Source: Liolophura sinensis (lineage: Eukaryota; Mollusca; Polyplacophora; Chitonida; Chitonidae). Taken from it: DNA of 64,000 bases. The notes under the pieces are model-generated. The model searched no databases. It saw nothing but the letters and a program-made list of their open reading frames with translations, and had not been told where the DNA came from. The position numbers and the translations under genes are program-made. Positions 23,861-33,573 of the stretch are shown in pieces. Positions within the stretch are counted from its first letter, which is position 1; every line of letters begins with the position of its first letter. The stretch spans positions 74,393,005 through 74,457,004 of the forward strand of contig NC_088300.1 of assembly GCF_032854445.1 (NCBI RefSeq), in the 5' to 3' direction.

Positions 23861-25110
23861 TCTGGATGTGCAGCTTTGCGTCCATGATCACATAGAGATA
23901 TACATTCAACACGCCGGGCTCTTCTCTCTCTTTTGTCACCTGTATCGTAATCCCAGAACTGCCATGCAGCTCGTCATCGTCGCTTGGCCGAAGGTCAAGC
24001 CAGAAGGCGTGCTTGTGCGTCAAGAACTCTTCCAGGGAGACGTCTGCCAGGCCTAAGTCTTTAACGACCCTGGCCACCTCAGGGTCCGGCTTTCGTAGGG
24101 GTGAGCTGGCGAAGAACCTCTGGACCTCGCCCCACTGCTGGTACGCCCGCATGCCCTGGCTGATTGGGGACCCCTTCTATTGTGACTTCTGCTTTGGTGA
24201 TCTTCGGGTTGTAGAAGGATTCCGACCTCCTCTTCCACGGGGTTCCTTTAGTCTCGAACAGCATGAGGATGCCCTTCATTGCCCTCGCGGGCGTGTTCAG
24301 GTTTATGTTCCAGAGAGTATCAGACTTGTCCTTCACAAACTTTCGGTGACGGAGGACGCGATCATACAGAATGGAGACGCCCCGGGCAAACTGGGTGCGG
24401 ATCTGTCTAGCGAGCTCCTCTTCGGTGACCATATCGAACTCCAGGCTGATGTTGTCGATGGTGTAAGTCGCGTCGTCATCTCCTGTTTTCTGGATGACCC
24501 GACTGTAATCGTTGAACATCAATTCATACTCCAATCGGTCGGCCAAGGCACTCTGGTAGAATGGCATGTGGCTTTCTACAAGCTGAAAATCTAGCGGGAT
24601 GTGGAACCGGCTGCCAAAGGCGCGAGCGATGGACTTTTCTCCAGCATCTTTGTTACTTGCGTCCTCCGCTTCGACTCGAAGTTTAAGCATGTTTTCGCCG
24701 ATGCCTTGGTAGGCCGCATTCTGCCGTTCGTTTTTGGTCAGCCATAAGTCGCCGTAGCAATGAAACACATCAGAGTCGTCGATGGACATTACCTCATTCC
24801 CGTTGATTCTGATCGTGGTTTTCTTGACTACTGCGCGTCCGAGATTACCGACCACTGTGGCGTTCGGGTCGGATGAATTGATCGTGATCGAGAAGGCCAA
24901 GCGCACGGTACCGGGCACAATGACGTCATTAGCGCCGAGGTTGGGGAAGCCGACCAAGAGTTGTTGATTCTGGTTGATCGTACTCGGGTTGTTGGTGACG
25001 ACCAAGGACTGCCGTACACCTTGTACCCCTCGAGGCTTACAGAGTGTTCTGAAAGGGTTAAGCCTGCGTCCGTATGCATCCACTCTGTGTATTGAAGGTA
25101 TACCTTGCAA
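23832..25110 (-). pseudogene. Double-jelly-roll major capsid protein, one frameshift
   Basis: The 25,110-24,160 part is a long open frame with capsid features: VTNNPSTINQNQQLLVGFP, RAVVKKTTIRINGNEVMS, DVFHCYGDLW, HMPFYQSALADRLEYEL, DRVLRHRKF and SDTLWNINLN. A single-base indel near 24,158 (in VTIEGVPNQ) moves the conserved C-terminus GMRAYQQWGEVQRFF...VYLYVIMDAKLHI to another frame, which ends at 23,832. Combined length is about 426 residues. There is no in-frame ATG at the 5' end (the frame opens at TTG, 25,110), so the N-terminus is either mutated or starts elsewhere. It is divergent from the plus-strand gene at 25,128 with only 17 bp between, which implies a shared compact promoter. Confidence 0.85.
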
Positions 25111-25127
25111 TGTTCAATACGAGGATT

Positions 25128-26437
25128 ATGGCAGACTTTGACTTTGATAATCCGGCGTTCGACGACGCCCAAGAGGACAACAACATCGACGACGAGCAGA
25201 CCACTCTCCGTGCAGGTGGTGATGTTCCCGAGCAACAAAGCCGTGGTGCGGCCGCCAGAAACCTTCAAAAAGAGCTGACGCAGGCCACCGTGAATGATTA
25301 TTACGATGCCTTGGCGAAGGCGGATCCCAGCCTTACCCCCCTCTTTACGATTACAAGAAGTTTAAGGTTGTCCAAGGGCGTCTGCGACTCGTGGCCCACC
25401 CCAAACTGGACATCATCAACAAACGAACAGGTGAACCACTAGCCCTCTCAACAGTCGCCAAAAAAGGAGGGGTTAATGTTGTTAGGGGGGAAGGGGGGCT
25501 GGGCTTTATAGACTGGAAAATAAAAGAACAGACATCGTTGCGTCCGGCAGCAGTGGCAGCCCTGGAGACAGCGAGTTCAGAACTCGGTGCCGCGGCCGGC
25601 GAGGCAGATACCATGGAGCTGGAGGATTTAAGCCAACCAGCGAAAAAGGCCGCTGATGCTGTCCACACACTGGAAACAAGCTTGACGGATAGTGAGGTCG
25701 AGCGGGCTCTTGAAACGATAAACGACCCTCCTCTTCCCATACGAGAACTTCTGGGGCTTGACAAGGCACTGCAGACCTCGGAAGGCGAACACGCGAATAG
25801 CCTCGCCAAGCTGTCAAGTCTCGATAAGGACATCGCAAAACAAAAACAGAAGTTGGAGGAGGCCACTGATGAATTCTCCCGGCGTCGGATCGCAGACCGG
25901 ATAAGGAATCTCGAGGAGGAGAGGGTGGCCCGGCTTGAAGCAGCCTCTTTAACGGCCGAAGCCCTGCGCACGCAAATACGCCGCATCAAGCAGACGGTCG
26001 ATCGCATCCTACACAAGGATACCAGTCTGGCCGAGCGCGTCCGCACCCTCTTCCGGGAGCAGGGAATAACCGTGGTCTCCATTCTCACGGCAATTGGGAT
26101 GGCGATATCGACACTGGGGCTAGCGATAAAGTTGGCGCTGACTGGCGGATCCGGCGGGGGCATCCAGCCAACACCACCTCCATCCGACGGGCGTGGTCTT
26201 AAAGAATGGGTGAAAAAGCATCTCCAGTCCCTGGCGCGCGCCCTTGGCAAGCTGGCTGGGAAGGCTGCCGCTGCGATTCCGGGTATTATTGGCAGTATCG
26301 TGTCCTGGCTACTGAACCTTCTCGGGAAAGCGGCTGGGTGGCTGGCCGATAATGTCTGGGCTCTAGTCGTCGCAGTAGGTGGCCTAATGCTTGTGGCTGT
26401 TCGCAAGTATTTAACGCATAGTCCACAGCAGCAGTAA
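25128..26437 (+). pseudogene. Putative virion protein with coiled coil and hydrophobic C-terminus, frameshifted
   Basis: The start ATG at 25,128 gives MADFDFDNPAFDDAQEDN, an acidic N-terminus, then QATVNDYYDALAKADPSL. A frame change between about 25,345 and 25,390 leads into RLVAHPKLDIINKRTGEP. The following 348-codon frame has a helical, charge-rich middle (KLSSLDKDIAKQKQKLEEAT and RRIADRIRNLEEERVARL), then hydrophobic segments ILTAIGMAISTLGLAIKLAL, IPGIIGSIVSWLLNLLG and NVWALVVAVGGLMLVAV. About 435 residues in all. Such a coiled-coil plus membrane-active architecture is typical of a virion-associated protein in these elements. The specific role is unknown. The large minus frame opposite it (25,351-26,583) is an antisense shadow. 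Confidence 0.7.
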
Positions 26438-26608
26438 GCCGATACCAGCCCCAGCGACGACGATGGCTGTCTTCTCTGCATCGTGATTCTTTTGCTTTGG
26501 AAATAGGGGTTCTTGTTTGCCTCCGGCGGCAGCAACATGCTGAACGCGCGCGGTGGGTGGTGGGACGCTTTCTTGTGGTTCAACGATCCCGTGGGAAGGT
26601 GCGTTCAC
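26411..26608 (-). CDS. Small tail-anchored membrane protein
   Basis: 65 codons. A Pro/Gln-rich N-terminus (VEPQESVPPPTARVQH) is followed by KQKNHDAEKTAIVVAGAGIG and LLLLWTMR, a single C-terminal transmembrane helix. It overlaps the 3' end of the convergent plus gene by 27 bp and lies 4 bp downstream of the next minus gene. A Lys-rich hinge before the helix suggests a tail-anchored topology. Function unknown, and no break is visible. Confidence 0.6.
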   Translation of the reverse strand: MNAPSHGIVEPQESVPPPTARVQHVAAAGGKQEPLFPKQKNHDAEKTAIVVAGAGIGLLLLWTMR

Positions 26609-26612
26609 ACCC

Positions 26613-27633
26613 TCATTGGCGCCTAGCTTCTGGTCCTACGACGATTTTGTTGTAGTTCGCCACATGGCCGATCTGCAGAAGCATGTCGCTGGGGGCCATA
26701 TATAGGCCTATGCCATACACAAAGTCTACAGCGCTCCCGGCATACTGTAGCACGTCCTGGTAGCGTTAGATAGCAGACGGAAGGTCGATCGGAGAGGAAA
26801 TAGCGTCTTCAACGTTCGCGGCAAACTGTTTTTCCGCGTCGAAGGCTGTACCCGTGCCTAGAATACGCGCCCTTGTTTGCGCTTGGGCGCCTAGAATAGC
26901 CCACACGTATGTCCAGATGGAATCGTTTAGGCGCTCTACGCCCGGCTGCGTGAATCCTTGGGATATGTCGACCATGAACGCCGCCCAAGCCTCCTCGGCG
27001 TCCTGCTCGATGTAGTCGACGTGGAGCGCTGTAGGCTTTCTAGAGAACGACATCCTGCTCGGATCGAAGGTCCCATCGCCAATGGGGCTGTAGCCCGTTC
27101 TCGTGACATAGTAATATGCCACTCCGAGGCCGTGATTCACCTCCCTGCGCCTCCAGTCTGTGTGCGCATCTACGCGAAACTCCCTACAAATCCTCTCATA
27201 GGCCCTCTCGGCGTAGGGGTTTTTGAATGTCACCCACGCTCTGTCTTGCGACAGGGGGGCCTTTATCTCTTCCAAGATACGCCTAACTTGGTAATACACA
27301 TGGAACGTGTACAGGGCCCTTATTTGTTGGTCGGGGGCGAGAAGATGGTCTTTTGCAGAGACGCCACAGCCCGTGGTTGCGCACCAGACCGCGAAGTTCA
27401 CTTGGTTCTGCCAGAATTGCATAGGATTGGTGTTCTAGGCCCGAACAGTCATTACTGGTTATCTTTGGTAGCCGGTACTTGGCCAACACATCTGTGAACT
27501 GGACTGGAAAGGCCTTCTTTTCATCGATGTAGATGTCAAATCGCGTGAGCTGCTCTGCGTGGGTTTGGATATTATGAAATGCCCCGGCCTTGTAAGTGGC
27601 CTCTCTATTGAACCTGTAAGCCTCGCTGTTCAT
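26613..27633 (-). pseudogene. Conserved Polinton protein of unknown function, frameshift plus stop
   Basis: The N-terminus at the ATG 27,633 is MNSEAYRFNREATYKAGAFH followed by QLTRFDIYIDEKKAFPVQFT. A one-base shift near 27,428 leads into the long frame MQFWQNQVNFAVWCATTG, VYYQVRRILEEIKAPL, DPSRMSFSRKP, RLNDSIWTYVWAILGAQAQ and TGTAFDAEKQFAANVEDAIS. An in-frame TAA at about 26,766 precedes a still-conserved tail RYQDVLQYAGSAVDFVYG and APSDMLLQIGHVANYN, ending at 26,613. About 340 residues in total. I recognise the block as recurrent in invertebrate Polintons but know no function. It overlaps the divergent plus gene's 5' region at 27,635. Confidence 0.7.
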
Positions 27634-27643
27634 CGTGGCTAAA

Positions 27644-28303
27644 ATGTTCATCACATTGACTGACATTCTAAATGGGGCACAGCACACGCTGCCTCATGCC
27701 CTTAACAACCTCGACGGCCGCCTTAAAACCGCCCTTCGCGAGATAACATTCTACCCAGCCTGGGTGAATATCCCCACCGGAGTGGGCTTCTTGCTTGAAG
27801 GCAAACGTGTTGAAGTGCCGACGGGCTACTACAATGTTTCTACGCTGGACAAGGACATATTCCGCCTGCATGGGATTTCTCTGGGATTGAATGAAGCCAC
27901 GGGCCGCTTAGTCCTTACCCTCCCTAGAAATGCCTTCATAATACTCCAAGAGCTTGCCTCCATCTTAGGGTTCTCCGACGGGATTGCGCCCATAGGGGGG
28001 ACTATGGAGGGTGAAAATCTACCTAACTTGGTCACACACAAAGAAGTCTTCGTGCATTTGGATGAACTGAGCACCTCAGAAAACGTCAGAATAACCTCAG
28101 ATTTCGGTGGCGGTTCAACACTACTTCAGGCCATCGCCGTGACTGGTGAAGGGATAAACTGCGGGAAGACGGTTTCATTTCCCAACCCACAGTACAAAGC
28201 CTTGCGCGCCGACTATATAACGCACTTGACCGTGGCACTTTTAGACAAAAACGGCAAGTATATTAATGTAGAGTACCTCAGTGCTACCTTAGAAATACAA
28301 TGA
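27644..28303 (+). CDS. Putative penton-like minor capsid protein (single jelly roll)
   Basis: A 219-residue intact frame from the ATG at 27,644 (MFITLTDILNGAQHTLPHAL); the frame is open 3 codons further up. The profile is beta-rich: REITFYPAWVNIPTG, GYYNVSTLDKDIFRLHGISL, RLVLTLPRNAFIILQELASI, LGFSDG, VFVHLDELSTSENVRIT, TVSFPNPQYKALRADYIT, LTVALLDKNGKYINVEYL. This layout (a YYNV entry strand, an LGF turn, and a terminal strand pair after KNGKYI) matches the minor capsid/penton-type proteins of Polintons as I know them. It is one of the few unbroken genes in the element. Its stop overlaps the next ATG (ATGA at 28,300). Confidence 0.65.
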   Translation: MFITLTDILNGAQHTLPHALNNLDGRLKTALREITFYPAWVNIPTGVGFLLEGKRVEVPTGYYNVSTLDKDIFRLHGISLGLNEATGRLVLTLPRNAFIILQELASILGFSDGIAPIGGTMEGENLPNLVTHKEVFVHLDELSTSENVRITSDFGGGSTLLQAIAVTGEGINCGKTVSFPNPQYKALRADYITHLTVALLDKNGKYINVEYLSATLEIQ

Positions 28304-29143
28304 GTATGGTGGACGCAGCCGGTCCCAGGTCTGCGTGCCTGTCTTTAAGCGACTTGGCAGATGTGTCGGAGTTCGAACTTCAAGGCCAGGAAGGTAAAAT
28401 CTACGCCTTCCAGTTTTAAAGTGGCAAGTACAGCCGCAAAAAGATTACGGGGGGGGGGGGGTCAAGCAGAATCTGCCACGTTTGCTTCCCTTCAAGATGT
28501 CTCATCCTCTGTAGAGCAAGAGAGCAGGTCGCGTTCTGAGGTGATTGAAGAACAAAAACTCTCATTAATTCGCTTTGAAGACCGCTTTGTTCTTGCCAGA
28601 GCTCGCGACCCCGATTGGTTTATAGATGTGAAGGTGACCCCGATGACGGTCCAGGCCGATATTACCAAGGTGAGAAAAGTTTTCAACTCCGGAACCTCTT
28701 TCGTGTCGTGAGTACCAGTCAGCAAGTGTTATCTAGCTAAGGGTGTAAGAGGTGGCTTAGCACTATCTGCGGGCGAAGGTGTTCATTCCGCACTTCTTAT
28801 AGGGCGAACAAGTATATCTTTGTCCTTGCTAGAAATAAACCCTGGATCTATACTTATCTTCAACATCATACTTGGCGCGGCCTCTCAGCGCCGTTCCTCC
28901 TTGATTAACGGTGTGAGACTAAAGTGGCCTGCAGAGCACGATGGAAAGGAGCTCAGACTTATGATCAAATTACCGGCCCAGGGCGACCCAGTCATCCGGA
29001 GCTCTCTCGAGGATATACGGGTCTTTGTAGGGAGCGATGCCAAACTCGATTACATCTATTTAGAGTCCGGTATAAAACTTATAAGCTTTCGTGTTAGTAT
29101 TCCCGATGACGATTCAGAGCTTACCGACGTTGTTGATTCGTAG
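28300..29143 (+). pseudogene. Unknown Polinton protein, frameshift and in-frame stop
   Basis: Starts at the ATG overlapping the previous stop (MSMVDAAGPRSACLSLSDLA, ending KIYAFQF at a TAA near 28,417). A shift in the T run at about 28,415 continues as FKVASTAAKRLR into a 13-base G run (28,449-28,461), then SLQDVSSSVEQESRSRSEV, DPDWFIDVKVTPMTVQADIT and FNSGTSFVS at a TGA (28,709-28,711). The same frame carries on after this TGA without a break: KGVRGGLALSAGEGVHSALL, FNIILGAASQRRSSLINGVR, EDIRVFVGSDAKLDYIYL, stop 29,141. I infer one gene of about 280 residues. Two adjacent genes, the second from an undetected start, is the alternative. No function recognised. Confidence 0.5.
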
Positions 29144-29144
29144 G

Positions 29145-29817
29145 ATGGACAATATGGGACGACTGTACCCAGCGATCACGGATGAAGAGCCGACGGATGA
29201 CCATCCCTTGACCCCGACCACACCGATGGTTGAAAACCCCCCGGAGGGCGTGGCGCACGCCCATCGCCTGCAGTATATCAGCGAAATACAGAGGCAGCTT
29301 GAATCTGAGCGAGATCTCCGCCGGGCCCTGTACAAAAAGTACCGGCGCGGTGTCTTAGCCGCCGAGGCCCTTGATTCGGGCCATGCTCACGGCCGGTTTG
29401 GGGCTAGGGTTGCGGGTGTGGGGCTACTCACAACAATAATTGCAGCCCCTGCTGTCTTGGCTATGGAAGCTGCGGCCATAGCTTTCGGTGTCTTAAATGC
29501 CGCGGGAAAATTCGTTAGCCGCCGACTTCACGCAAAGGCCAAGAAACATAACGATATACGGCTGTTGGCTTGAGGCTAAACTTAACAGCATCCGTGCGCA
29601 GGTATCTACGGCATTATCTGATGGTGTTATTTCGGACGTAGAGTACCGGCAAGTCGTTCAGAAGCTCAATAACTACTCTGATCTGAAGCAAGAGATACGC
29701 GCTAAGTCTCGTAAGGCATTCAACGCCGTAGAGATCGATGAAAGCACGAAAAAACAGCTTATAGATCGCGGCCGAAAACTAGCTCGGCAAGAGCTGAAGA
29801 ACGCTCTTTCCGAATGA
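29145..29817 (+). pseudogene. Helical protein with hydrophobic core segment, frameshifted
   Basis: The ATG at 29,145 follows the previous stop by one base. N-terminal: MDNMGRLYPAITDEEPTDDH, then a coiled coil (LQYISEIQRQLESERDLRRA) and a small-residue hydrophobic stretch (GVGLLTTIIAAPAVLAMEAA, FGVLNAAGKFVS). A shift near 29,570 moves to EAKLNSIRAQVSTALSDGVI followed by SDVEYRQVVQKLNNYSDLKQ, ending at 29,817. The arrangement of coiled coil, Gly/Ala-rich hydrophobic segment, K-rich KAKKHNDI and an SDxEY helix pair recurs in proteins of invertebrate virus-like transposons. The role is unknown, and a membrane-active or scaffold role is only a guess. Confidence 0.6.
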
Positions 29818-30164
29818 TGCTCTGGGGAGGTGCCCAAGGGGAACTTGTTCGGAAACAGGGCAACCCCATGCTATGTCTCGAGAGCCCCGGGGACAGGGCA
29901 TTAGCCAGGATCTGACAATAGGGGGTTTGGGGGCCGCCGTAAATAAGCAGGGGGTCTGCCGCCGGAGACATTTTATCGCCACTGTATCATTGAAAAACAA
30001 GACCTTTTAATAGCTTTATATCACTGGAAATAATGTATGGTTACATTCTGTTATGCTTTGGACAACCAAGTGTGAAATAGGGGGTAGAAACTGTAAAATA
30101 CACAATTCAATACAGATGTAAAGAAAACAATGGCAATTTGGCGCAGCAGTTCAAGTGTGAATGC
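29818..30164. other. Non-coding right margin of the Polinton
   Basis: The first ~145 bp are GC-rich like the element body. The next ~180 bp up to the inverted repeat are AT-rich and resemble host DNA. No frame or motif is recognised. The abrupt composition change may mark a small insertion or a degraded terminal region. Confidence 0.5.
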
Positions 30165-30280
30165 TGTGCCAGAACCTATAGTGTGTATACTAGAACTTCT
30201 GGACCTCGCCGGGAATGGGGGCTGGGAGCCTCTATTTGCCAAGGGAAGGGTGCGCCAGAACCTATACTCCCCCTACTACT
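30165..30280 (-). repeat. Right terminal inverted repeat of the Polinton
   Basis: Reverse complement of the left repeat with one mismatch over 116 bp. It ends CCCCCTACTACT. Confidence 0.95.
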
Positions 30281-32284
30281 ACTCCCGCTCTGAAACATTA
30301 AAATATCTATGGACTCTAACGCAAATACTAATTTTGCGAATCCATCGAGCAATATGCCGTGGACTCCTATCTCTTTTAAGATGAAGCACAGACAGTATAA
30401 TTACACCTGATGATTTATCTGTTTGATATTTACCATTTGCATCTATGCAGCATTAGTCTGGCTGCCAGAACAAAAACGGCAAGCTACACATTTCAGATGT
30501 AATTCCAGTTAGCGCCAGTTCTTACTGTTGGAATGCCCTGTAATCGTTCAGATACATCCAAATGTTTCCGCAGTTTCATAATGGACCAAACCTTACCCTA
30601 TATAAACCGACCAGACAGGTTACACAACCTCTTCTATCCTTACACCAGAGCAGATGTGTTACTTTTACATACCGTGCCAGACAAACTCGCAGATTACTTA
30701 TTGGCTCGTTGTAGCCTGGAGATGACTCTTCTTATCTGGCTGACAAACTCGAAAATGAATTGCCTTAAGCCAGGAAATGTAAATCTGAAGTTTTCAGCAA
30801 TGCGTAAAATTTGCGCCTATTTCACTTTCACTGATAAGCTGTAATGTGATAACAATTCGTATATTAAACCCCCAGGCCTGTAGATATAAAATGCTTTTGG
30901 CAGATGATAGTTTTACAGTCTTCCAGTCGGAATCTGACGAGTCCTTAAACGGTGAATTCGCGAGATCAAATACAGCTCCAATTGTATCACGTTTATTACG
31001 ATGTGCTGTGCGGGAGTTCCTCGATGTGTAAGGCCGACATCAGTCATGTAAGTGGACTCTTATGGAGTATGTCGTGAAACATAAATGCTGTCTAAATAAA
31101 TAGTTCCCAAGGCTTATTAAGCAGTTACTACAGACTGAATATTTAACCAAACTAAATTAATATTTCAACGTTTTCGCAGATTGTGTCATGATATGTACAT
31201 TGACGTATTTTAATGTCAACCAGCTGTTATGTATTTCTAGATTTATTTTTTTCTTCGTAAGTTTAATTGTAATATTACTGTGGTAATTGCTGATTAAACG
31301 TGTTCTAGCCTGTTCACAAGTCGGGTTGTGGGGTCATCTTTGGCGTTTGGGGCCAGATTAAGTGTAATGTTGCATAACTTTTGAAACCCATTAATACGTA
31401 TATTTTGAGAAGAATTACACTTTTAGTATTTAAAGGCACCAAGTCACAATTTGTCAGTCTACTGCGCCTTGCGCCTTTCTGCCATCACTGAAAATTCTTG
31501 ACTGCTTCTCCATGCAAAAAACCTTTATCATTTCTTACTTAACATACTTTCTTAGTACGTCGGTGGTTTGGGTTTAACCTTGTTTTTGGTTATTGACTAC
31601 TCTTGCTATTAATAACCCAAAACGTGCATTTTGGTCGACAGCTGGCATACCAGTACCTGTTTTGGATGCGGAGATGAAAGATCGACTGCATGTATACTTC
31701 AAATAAACCATGCAACAAAAGTAAGTTCCTCATGTAAATCAAAATAAAAAGATGCTTGTTCGATAGCAATTAAATTTTGCACACAATATTCAAGTAATCC
31801 AGTCAACGCGATCTATCAAAGCTTCGCCTGTATATGTATGAGTATGCGCTCTCTTGAACTCGACTAATTTTTTAAAAATCACAGATTCAACCCAAAATGT
31901 TTCAGTAGCAAGTGTTCATTTCATTTCAAAAATTATTATAAAAAATATAATCTGTTTTGTTTTAAAGCTTGTCGCCTATAATCAGCTATATGTAAAATTT
32001 AGTAGCTAGTAAAATGGTCATTCGTCAGTAACACCACAAACTCTACATATGGATATGTTGGATGTCCATAATATTGCAAATATAATGCAGTTAGAAGTTT
32101 GTTTCTAATTCATGATGTTAACACGATAAGGTTGTTCTCCCCTTCAGTTTAAAGAAAACCATTTTCAAAACCCAATCAGTTCAGACTGAAGCATCTATAA
32201 TCTAGTACAACTATCCTTACTCATCTACCTAGTTACTTTATAAAAAGTATCACACACAACTGTCCTCTCTCACGCAACGATAGT
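30281..32284. other. Intergenic sequence between Polinton and LTR element
   Basis: AT-rich sequence with no recognised gene. A 103-codon plus frame at 30,533-30,844 and a 61-codon frame at 30,846-31,031 have no supporting features. Confidence 0.6.
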
Positions 32285-32288
32285 GTTA
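32285..32288. repeat. Target-site duplication GTTA (left)
   Basis: GTTA immediately before the LTR boundary TGTTACGACC. It matches GTTA at 37,874-37,877 after the other LTR's CATAACA. Four bases only, so moderate certainty. Confidence 0.6.
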
Positions 32289-33054
32289 TGTTACGACCCA
32301 AACTGTCTGTATTATAAAGAGATGGCTTGTTCGAAATACACGACAGTTTAGCCGCACAATAAAGTAACCATTACCAGCAGATTTTATTTTACAACAATTT
32401 ATTAGGTTTAACAAGAACAGATAACAAGAGTTATACAGACACTAAAGTACTTAAGTTTAACAGGAAAGGATAGCAGTATCTATACAAATACTTAAGTACT
32501 TACATGTACAATGGTGTCAAGTCCAAACGGACACATATATTCAACATTGCTGAAAACTTGCACAGAGGCAATATTCATAAGAGGAAAAATCCACAGTATA
32601 ACTGAGTGTATGACGAAATATACACAAAATCCCACAGACAGGGTACGTGTACTAATAAGCACTGTGTATACAAGAACATAAATTAAATATAGCCTGAATA
32701 AATATATTCAGACTGAACAAGTGCTCGGTGGGGATAGGATATAACAAAGCCAGAGGCTATAAAGACACCAAAATTCAGCACAAAAGGCCTACTAAAGTAA
32801 CACACAGCGAAAGCATACAAAACTCTCAAAAAATCTGCTTTCTCCTCCTTTAACCTGCTTTTATAGGTCTTATACAGACCGGTGGAATTTTCTAGAATAA
32901 GAAAATTCTTGAACACTTGTTGTAAACAAACAGGCCCCGAACTGAGCGTATTCTGGAACATTCTAAGGCAGAGGCAGACAGCAGGCCCTGAACTCCGCAT
33001 ATGTAAACAGTGGCAAGCTAAATTTAGAAGTTGACGGCAGTTGTGCACATAACA
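32289..33054 (-). repeat. 3' LTR
   Basis: About 766 bp, starting (element strand) TGTTATGTGCACAACTGCCG and ending GGGTCGTAACA. It contains a TATA box (TATAAAAGC at 32,866-32,858) and AATAAA-type signals on the element strand. It differs from the 5' LTR by roughly a dozen substitutions plus an indel of about 20 bases (by eye), so the insertion is not recent. A 124-codon frame inside is present in both LTRs but has no recognised motifs. Confidence 0.88.
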
Positions 33055-33171
33055 CACTCACCCTTCAAGAAAAAAAAGTTTTCCTAACTTTTTTTTTACT
33101 TACAATATATGTTAAACAATAATATATACAACATTGTAAAACCACATGCAATTAAATATTTTATACACAAC

Positions 33172-33561
33172 TTATACACGAGACAAGCAATCTGCAATAA
33201 CATTATCTTTTCCCTTTACATGTTTGATTTCAAGATTGTATTCCTGCAACAATAAATTCCACGGTAACAATCTCTGATTCTTTCCCTTAACTTTCTGTAG
33301 AAACACAAGTGGATTGTGATCAGTATTTACAATCACAGGTTGTCTCGAAGCTGTTACATAAACTTCAAAATGCTGCAGAGCTAAAATAACAGACAAACAT
33401 TCTTTTTCAACAGTTGGATAACTTTTCTGAAACTTGTTAAGTTTACAGGAAAAGAAACAAATTGGGTGATCAACACCAAGATTGTCTTCCTGGAGCAAAA
33501 CAGCACCTACAGCAACATCGTGAAAATTGACATCAGTTCTTGATGGTACATCCGGAAACAA
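33172..33561 (-). pseudogene. RNase H domain of pol, reverse transcriptase deleted
   Basis: 129 codons. The start (FPDVPSRTDVNFHDV) is the normal entry to the RT domain, but it passes directly into AVGAVLLQEDNLGVDHPICF, the beginning of RNase H. RNase H then continues through YPTVEKECLSVILALQHFE, VNTDHNPLVFLQK and KGKDNVIADCLSRV. The RT fingers and palm, including any YxDD motif, are absent. The junction lies near 33,510-33,525 and keeps frame. The stop separating it from the integrase linker is at 33,574. Confidence 0.88.
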
Positions 33562-33573
33562 ATGTGAAAACTC

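Larger units (their letters stand above)
17599..30280. mobile_element. Polinton/Maverick element, 12,682 bp
   Basis: Both ends carry 116-bp inverted repeats starting AGTAGTAGGGGGAGTATAGG. The interior is visibly GC-richer than the flanks and densely packed with genes on both strands. Between the ends lie the family hallmarks: protein-primed type DNA polymerase B, retroviral-like integrase, FtsK/HerA-like packaging ATPase, double-jelly-roll capsid protein and a penton-like protein. Such elements are integrated virus-like transposons that replicate through a protein-primed DNA intermediate. A cysteine protease, usual in the group, was not recognised. Nearly all genes are frameshifted or interrupted, so this copy is probably non-autonomous. 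No convincing 6-bp target duplication was found (left flank aagtcc, right flank actccc). Confidence 0.95.

Noticed and set aside
25351-26583. 410-codon minus frame
   Set aside because: Antisense shadow of the GC-rich coiled-coil gene at 25,128-26,437. It is Arg/Ser/Pro-rich without motifs and overlaps the small membrane-protein gene.
17590-30290. Six-base target duplication for the Polinton
   Set aside because: aagtcc on the left and actccc on the right match at only three of six positions. Alternative border choices do not improve it.
30533-30844. 103-codon plus frame between the two mobile elements
   Set aside because: No recognised motifs and no other support. Expected by chance at this length.
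32683-33057. 124-codon frame present in both LTRs
   Set aside because: Its presence in both LTRs follows from their duplication. It covers the LTR promoter and has no recognised motifs.
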